In this document: in pieces, positions 12,340 to 15,612 of the stretch
How the letters are laid out: each line of letters opens with the position of its first letter
Numbering within the stretch: position 1 is the first letter of the stretch
NCBI GenBank assembly: GCA_902492275.1
Contig: CABUKW010000062.1
Coordinates: forward strand, 1-15,612
Reading direction: 5' to 3'
From: an uncultured Peptococcaceae bacterium
GTDB taxonomy: Bacteria; Bacillota; Peptococcia; Peptococcales; Peptococcaceae
Length of the DNA: 15,612 bases
Program-made: the position numbers and the translations under genes
The notes under the pieces: generated by a model
Told to the model about the DNA's origin: nothing
Databases searched by the model: none
The model's input: the letters and a program-made list of their open reading frames with translations, nothing else

Positions 12340-13932
12340 TTAATCAATGACGGGGCCAGCCTGTACCACAAAGTTGGGGGCCGATTCAAAGCGGGTGAAA
12401 TTGTCAATAAATTTACCGGCCAGCATCTTTGCCTGTTTCATGTAAGCATCTTTATCGAACCATAAATTCATCGGATTTAAAATTTCTGCGTCAACGCCTG
12501 GGCAGCTCTTCGGCATAAATACCTTAAACACTGGGTGCTGCTCGTATTCCACTTTTTCTAATTCACCGTTTAAGGCTGCTGTCACTAAACTTCTGGTATA
12601 GGACAATTTAATCCGGTTGCCGATGCCGTAAGGCCCGCCAACCCAACCAGTATTAACCAGATATACATTGACATTGTATTTTTCGATTTTTTCTGCCAGC
12701 ATTTTTGCATATACCATAGGATCTAGCGGCAGGAACGGTTCCCCAAAGCAAGTGGAGAAGGTTGCCTGCGGCTCGGTAACACCCCGTTCGGTGCCAGCCA
12801 GTTTGCTGGTGTAACCGCTCAGCAGATGATACATGGCCTGCAGCGTATTCAGCTTAGCAATTGGCGGCAATACGCCAAAAGCGTCAGCCGTTAAGAAAAT
12901 AACAGTTTTCGGAATGCCGCCGCGGCCATTGAGCTGTGCATTCGGAATATATTCCACCGGATAAGCGGCGCGGGTATTTTCCGTTAAGGTACCATCATAA
13001 AAATCGACTTTCCGCGTACCTGGGAAGAATTGTACGTTTTCTACCACCGAACCGAACTTAATCGCATGGAAAATTTCCGGCTCCTGTTCTTCATTCAGAC
13101 GAATGGCTTTGGCATAGCAACCGCCTTCAATATTAAACACGCCCGAATTGGACCAGCCGTGTTCATCATCCCCAATCAGCTTCCGGGCTGGATCGGCAGA
13201 CAGGGTGGTTTTCCCAGTACCGGACAAACCAAAGAACAGCGCCACATTGCCTGTTTCTGGGTCCATGTTGGCAGAGCAGTGCATAGACAACACGTTACGC
13301 TGCGGCAAGAAATAGTTCATCGAAGAGAAAATCGCCTTTTTCATTTCACCGCAATAGCTGCTGCCTACAATTAAAATAATCCGTTTTTCCAAATCCAGAA
13401 TAATGGCTGCATCGGAATTTACGCCGTCTGTTTCCGGGTCGCATTTAAAGCCGGGCGCACATACCATGTGCAAGTCGGGCACATAGCAGCCGATTTTTTC
13501 TTTACTTGGGCGCACCAATAGCTGATGCATGAACAAATTCTGATGGGCATATTCATTGATGATACGGGCTTGCATCTGATACTGCACATCAGCGCCAGCC
13601 AGACCGTCAAACACATAAACATTCTTGCCTTCCAGATAGGTCATCACTTTGTCATATAACCGTTCAAACACATCGGCTTCAATGGGCATATTCACCTTGC
13701 CCCAGGCAATCTGTTTTTCAATACTTCTGCGTCTTACAATAAAACGGTCTTTCGGAGAACGTCCGGTAAATTTTCCGGTTTCCACCCGAAATGCACCTGT
13801 ATCAGTTAAAACCCCTTCGCCGTTGGTAAACGCTTCCTCCACCAGCAATGCAGGAGCCAGATTGTGCTTAATTTCCCCCAGATTTTTCAGGCCGATTTTG
13901 GTCAGCTCTTTTCTGATTTTTGTATCTTCCAT
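12340..13932 (-). CDS. pckA: Phosphoenolpyruvate carboxykinase (ATP)
   Basis: The 530-residue product is a full-length ATP-type PEP carboxykinase. It interconverts oxaloacetate plus ATP with PEP, CO2 and ADP in the cytosol. Visible signatures are the substrate loop FTGRSPKDRF (55-64), YCGEMKKAIF (193-202), metal-ligand region MHCSAN (217-222), P-loop GLSGTGKTT (235-243) and GDDEHGWSN (254-262). The adenine-binding region near TSKLAGTERG (375-384) is also present. In gluconeogenesis it makes PEP; in many fermenting anaerobes it runs toward oxaloacetate and conserves ATP on the way to succinate. The direction here is not known. The ATG has AGAGAGG six bases upstream. It is transcribed alone from its own promoter and closed by two terminators. 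Confidence 0.98.
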   Translation of the reverse strand: MEDTKIRKELTKIGLKNLGEIKHNLAPALLVEEAFTNGEGVLTDTGAFRVETGKFTGRSPKDRFIVRRRSIEKQIAWGKVNMPIEADVFERLYDKVMTYLEGKNVYVFDGLAGADVQYQMQARIINEYAHQNLFMHQLLVRPSKEKIGCYVPDLHMVCAPGFKCDPETDGVNSDAAIILDLEKRIILIVGSSYCGEMKKAIFSSMNYFLPQRNVLSMHCSANMDPETGNVALFFGLSGTGKTTLSADPARKLIGDDEHGWSNSGVFNIEGGCYAKAIRLNEEQEPEIFHAIKFGSVVENVQFFPGTRKVDFYDGTLTENTRAAYPVEYIPNAQLNGRGGIPKTVIFLTADAFGVLPPIAKLNTLQAMYHLLSGYTSKLAGTERGVTEPQATFSTCFGEPFLPLDPMVYAKMLAEKIEKYNVNVYLVNTGWVGGPYGIGNRIKLSYTRSLVTAALNGELEKVEYEQHPVFKVFMPKSCPGVDAEILNPMNLWFDKDAYMKQAKMLAGKFIDNFTRFESAPNFVVQAGPVID

Positions 13933-14000
13933 AACGCGCCTCTCTTCTAATTTTTTACTCTATTAAAATCTTTTCTTGCTTCTATTTCAAAACTACTATT

Positions 14001-14037
14001 GTGTTTATATTTTACACGTTTCGTCTAATTAGGTCAA
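14001..14037 (-). promoter_or_regulatory. pckA promoter
   Basis: On the minus strand TTGACC (14032-14037) is separated by 17 bases from TAAAAT (14009-14014). A GTGT-N9-ACAC dyad (14001-14017) overlaps the -10 and might be an operator, but its arms are short. The roughly 120 bases upstream are very AT-rich and otherwise show only the acpP terminator. Confidence 0.65.
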
Positions 14038-14156
14038 CTATTTTCCCTCAAAAAGATAAATAATACTCACAATTATTTTTTTATGAATATCATTTTTGTT
14101 ACTTTCCGCTATCACATCCAAAAAATTTGTTTGCAAGCCCGCAATTCATTATGAAC

Positions 14157-14195
14157 AAAAAAAGAAGGAGCCTGCTGTAACACAGACTGCCTTCC
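14157..14195 (-). terminator. Terminator of plsX-acpP
   Basis: An imperfect hairpin has outer arms of 6 bp (14163-14168 with 14190-14195) and an inner CTGT/ACAG stem, with an internal loop between them. It is followed on the minus strand by a T-run. It begins about 20 bases after the acpP stop. Confidence 0.65.
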
Positions 14196-14215
14196 TATTA
14201 TAAACAAAATTCAGA

Positions 14216-14443
14216 TTATGCATTTTCACTGATATAATCTACCACTGCACCAATATCTTTGATTCGTTCTGCTTCTTCATCTGGAATCTGCATATCAAAT
14301 TCCTGTTCCAGTGTCATGATGACCTCTACGACATCCAGGGAATCGGCGTTCAGTTCATCAAAGCGTGTCTCCATGGTGATGGTTTCGGGGTCAACATTGA
14401 GTTGTTCCGCTACGATATCTCTGATTTTTTTGAAATAATCCAT
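14216..14443 (-). CDS. acpP: Acyl carrier protein
   Basis: The 75-residue, very acidic product is a type II fatty-acid acyl carrier protein. It has the phosphopantetheine attachment motif ADSLDVVE with Ser35. The flanking helices (MDYFKKIRDIVAEQLNVDPE and EQEFDMQIPDEEAERI) match the four-helix ACP fold. Upstream of the serine it has DELNADSL where most ACPs have DLGADSL, so Asn replaces Gly. The start is ATG 14443, with GGAGGTG six bases upstream; an in-frame GTG at 14452 lies within that ribosome site. It is 37 bases after plsX and probably co-transcribed. ACP carries acyl chains for fatty-acid synthesis and is both donor and partner for PlsX. Confidence 0.97.
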   Translation of the reverse strand: MDYFKKIRDIVAEQLNVDPETITMETRFDELNADSLDVVEVIMTLEQEFDMQIPDEEAERIKDIGAVVDYISENA

Positions 14444-14480
14444 TCCCGTCACCTCCTTCCGTAATACGGCATGTTTGTTG

Positions 14481-15491
14481 TTAGTTTTCTATGCCTTTTT
14501 CAAAATTTCCTTTTATTTTTTCTACAAATTTGCTTTCACAGCAATGACAGGCCACTTCCATAGCTTTACAGATGGCCTTGGCCTTCGAGCTGCCATGACA
14601 AACAATACTAACTCCGTTGACGCCCAACAAAGGTGCGCCGCCGTATTCGGCATAATCCATCTTATGCTTTAAACTGCGCAAAGCCGGCTTCATCAGCAAA
14701 GCGCCAGCTTTACAGCGAGTAGAAGCCATCACTTCCTGCTCCAACATGGAAATGATGGTTTTTCCCATACCTTCCATGGTTTTCAGCACCACATTGCCGG
14801 TAAAGCCATCACAGGTCATCACATCAGCCACACCAGCCGGTACGTCCCGTCCTTCAATGTTGCCGATAAAATGAATCCCAGACAACTCTTTCAAACGCTG
14901 ATAGGCCGCCTGGGTCAAATCGCTGCCTTTCGTTTCCTCAGCGCCGTTATTGATTAACCCAACTTTCGGTTTTTGCACACCCATCACCGATTCCATATAA
15001 ATGCTGCCCATTTGGGCAAACTGCACCAGATTTTCCACATCGACATTGGTATTGGCGCCAGCATCCACTAGCAGCTTGCCGCCAGTTAAGGTAGGCAGCA
15101 TACAGCCGATAGCCGGACGGCTTACGCCTTTGATGCGGCCCAAGCCAAACAAGGCTGCCACCATCTGCCCCCCAGTGCTCCCTGCCGATACCACCGCATC
15201 AGCTTCGCCGCTTTTCACCAGACGGGTAGCTACCGTAATGGAAGCGTCCTTTTTGCGTCGATAAGCAGTGGCCGGATGGTCGGCCATCTCAATGACTTCA
15301 CTGGCTTCCACAATTTCAATTTTACTGCGAGTTTCCTTATCCGCTTGAGCCAGCGCTGCCTCAATTAGCGCTCTCTGCCCGACGAGAAACACTTTTTCAA
15401 TTTCCGGATATTGCTGCAAAGCCTGCAACCCGCCCAGCACAATCTCCTGCGGGGCATGGTCGCCACCCATGGCATCCAAAGCAATTTTCAT
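14481..15491 (-). CDS. plsX: Phosphate acyltransferase PlsX
   Basis: The 336-residue product matches PlsX along its length: MKIALDAMGGDHAPQEIVLG at the start, EVIEMADHPATAYRRKKDAS (about 84-103), DAVVSAGSTGGQM (about 113-125) and CDGFTGNVVLKTMEG (about 223-240). PlsX makes acyl-phosphate from acyl-ACP and phosphate, feeding PlsY in phospholipid synthesis at the membrane surface. The ATG at 15491 has GGAGG five bases upstream. A 24-codon longer frame exists, but its beginning overlaps the -35 and -10 boxes, so it cannot be translated from this promoter. It is followed closely by acpP. Other fab genes that often follow are not in the window. Confidence 0.97.
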   Translation of the reverse strand: MKIALDAMGGDHAPQEIVLGGLQALQQYPEIEKVFLVGQRALIEAALAQADKETRSKIEIVEASEVIEMADHPATAYRRKKDASITVATRLVKSGEADAVVSAGSTGGQMVAALFGLGRIKGVSRPAIGCMLPTLTGGKLLVDAGANTNVDVENLVQFAQMGSIYMESVMGVQKPKVGLINNGAEETKGSDLTQAAYQRLKELSGIHFIGNIEGRDVPAGVADVMTCDGFTGNVVLKTMEGMGKTIISMLEQEVMASTRCKAGALLMKPALRSLKHKMDYAEYGGAPLLGVNGVSIVCHGSSKAKAICKAMEVACHCCESKFVEKIKGNFEKGIEN

Positions 15492-15534
15492 GCGTACCTC
15501 CATCTCCTGCTCTTTACAATCCATTCTTATTATC

Positions 15535-15563
15535 AATATAGTATGCCCGCCTGCATTTGGCAA
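15535..15563 (-). promoter_or_regulatory. plsX-acpP promoter
   Basis: On the minus strand TTGCCA (15558-15563) is separated by 17 bases from TATATT (15535-15540). The predicted start near 15528 gives a leader of about 37 bases. No FapR-like operator is visible. Confidence 0.65.
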
Positions 15564-15612
15564 GCTTTTTTCACAAAAAATCCATTTATTTTTGTGTCAT
15601 TTATGATAGCAC

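Noticed and set aside
12123..12407. 94-codon minus-strand ORF overlapping the end of pckA
   Set aside because: It runs through both pckA terminators and the riboswitch promoter into the aptamer, has no ribosome site and overlaps pckA out of frame. The RNA elements explain the region better.
14001..14017. GTGT-N9-ACAC as a Rex or cre site at pckA
   Set aside because: The arms are only four bases, and the sequence does not match TTGTGA-N6-TCACAA or the cre consensus well. It is kept only as a weak note in the promoter entry.
15492..15563. 24-codon N-terminal extension of PlsX
   Set aside because: It overlaps the -35 and -10 boxes, and the internal ATG has a GGAGG site and the conserved MKIALDAMGGD start.
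1..15612. CRISPR arrays, tRNA/rRNA genes, insertion sequences, prophage
   Set aside because: No regularly spaced repeats, cloverleaf or rRNA sequence, transposase, integrase or terminal inverted repeats were seen on either strand.

Overview
The window looks like chromosomal DNA from a low-to-moderate GC Bacillota. The ribosome-binding sites are strong AAGGAGGTG-type, and the gene set is Gram-positive in style: a SpoIIP-like hydrolase divergent from rpsT, a plsX-acpP pair, BlaI/BlaR1-type regulators and an ATP-type PEP carboxykinase. There is no gpr gene between spoIIP and rpsT, and there is a Liv-type amino-acid importer. That would suit an amino-acid-fermenting anaerobe, possibly of the Negativicutes, but this placement is inference. 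Almost everything is on the minus strand. Only rpsT, a small thioredoxin-like gene and one decayed AT-rich gene are on the plus strand.

Layout: 1-3017 holds a branched-chain amino acid ABC importer read right to left as binding lipoprotein, intrinsic terminator, livH, livM (cut by the window edge). 3227-4216 is a SpoIIP-like lipoprotein, divergent from rpsT (4417-4677). 4770-5763 holds a small cupin and a GNAT acetyltransferase. 5888-6594 is an AT-rich island with a near-ideal sigma-70 promoter and a frameshifted ORF of unknown family. 6717-8214 is a BlaI-type repressor and BlaR1-type membrane protease pair, preceded by a DUF5662-type gene (8320-8862). 9034-9363 is a thioredoxin-fold protein. 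9464-12191 is a methionine module. 12226-13932 is pckA with two tandem terminators. 14216-15491 is plsX-acpP with its own promoter.

The most interesting part is the methionine module. On the minus strand, a promoter (12163-12191) is followed by an RNA that has the conserved core and closing stem of a compact cobalamin riboswitch (12032-12145). A downstream hairpin and an intrinsic terminator follow, then a LysR regulator, then a cobalamin-independent methionine synthase-like gene. That gene has its own promoter with a T-N11-A LysR box centred about 66 bases upstream of the predicted transcription start. The sequence therefore suggests a two-layer switch: cobalamin turns off the LysR activator through the riboswitch, and LysR in turn activates the B12-independent methyltransferase. 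This circuit is inferred from sequence alone.

Several start codons are placed from Shine-Dalgarno spacing and promoter positions rather than from the longest open frame: rpsT at a TTG, and the cupin, GNAT, blaI, DUF5662, acpP and plsX genes at internal ATGs.
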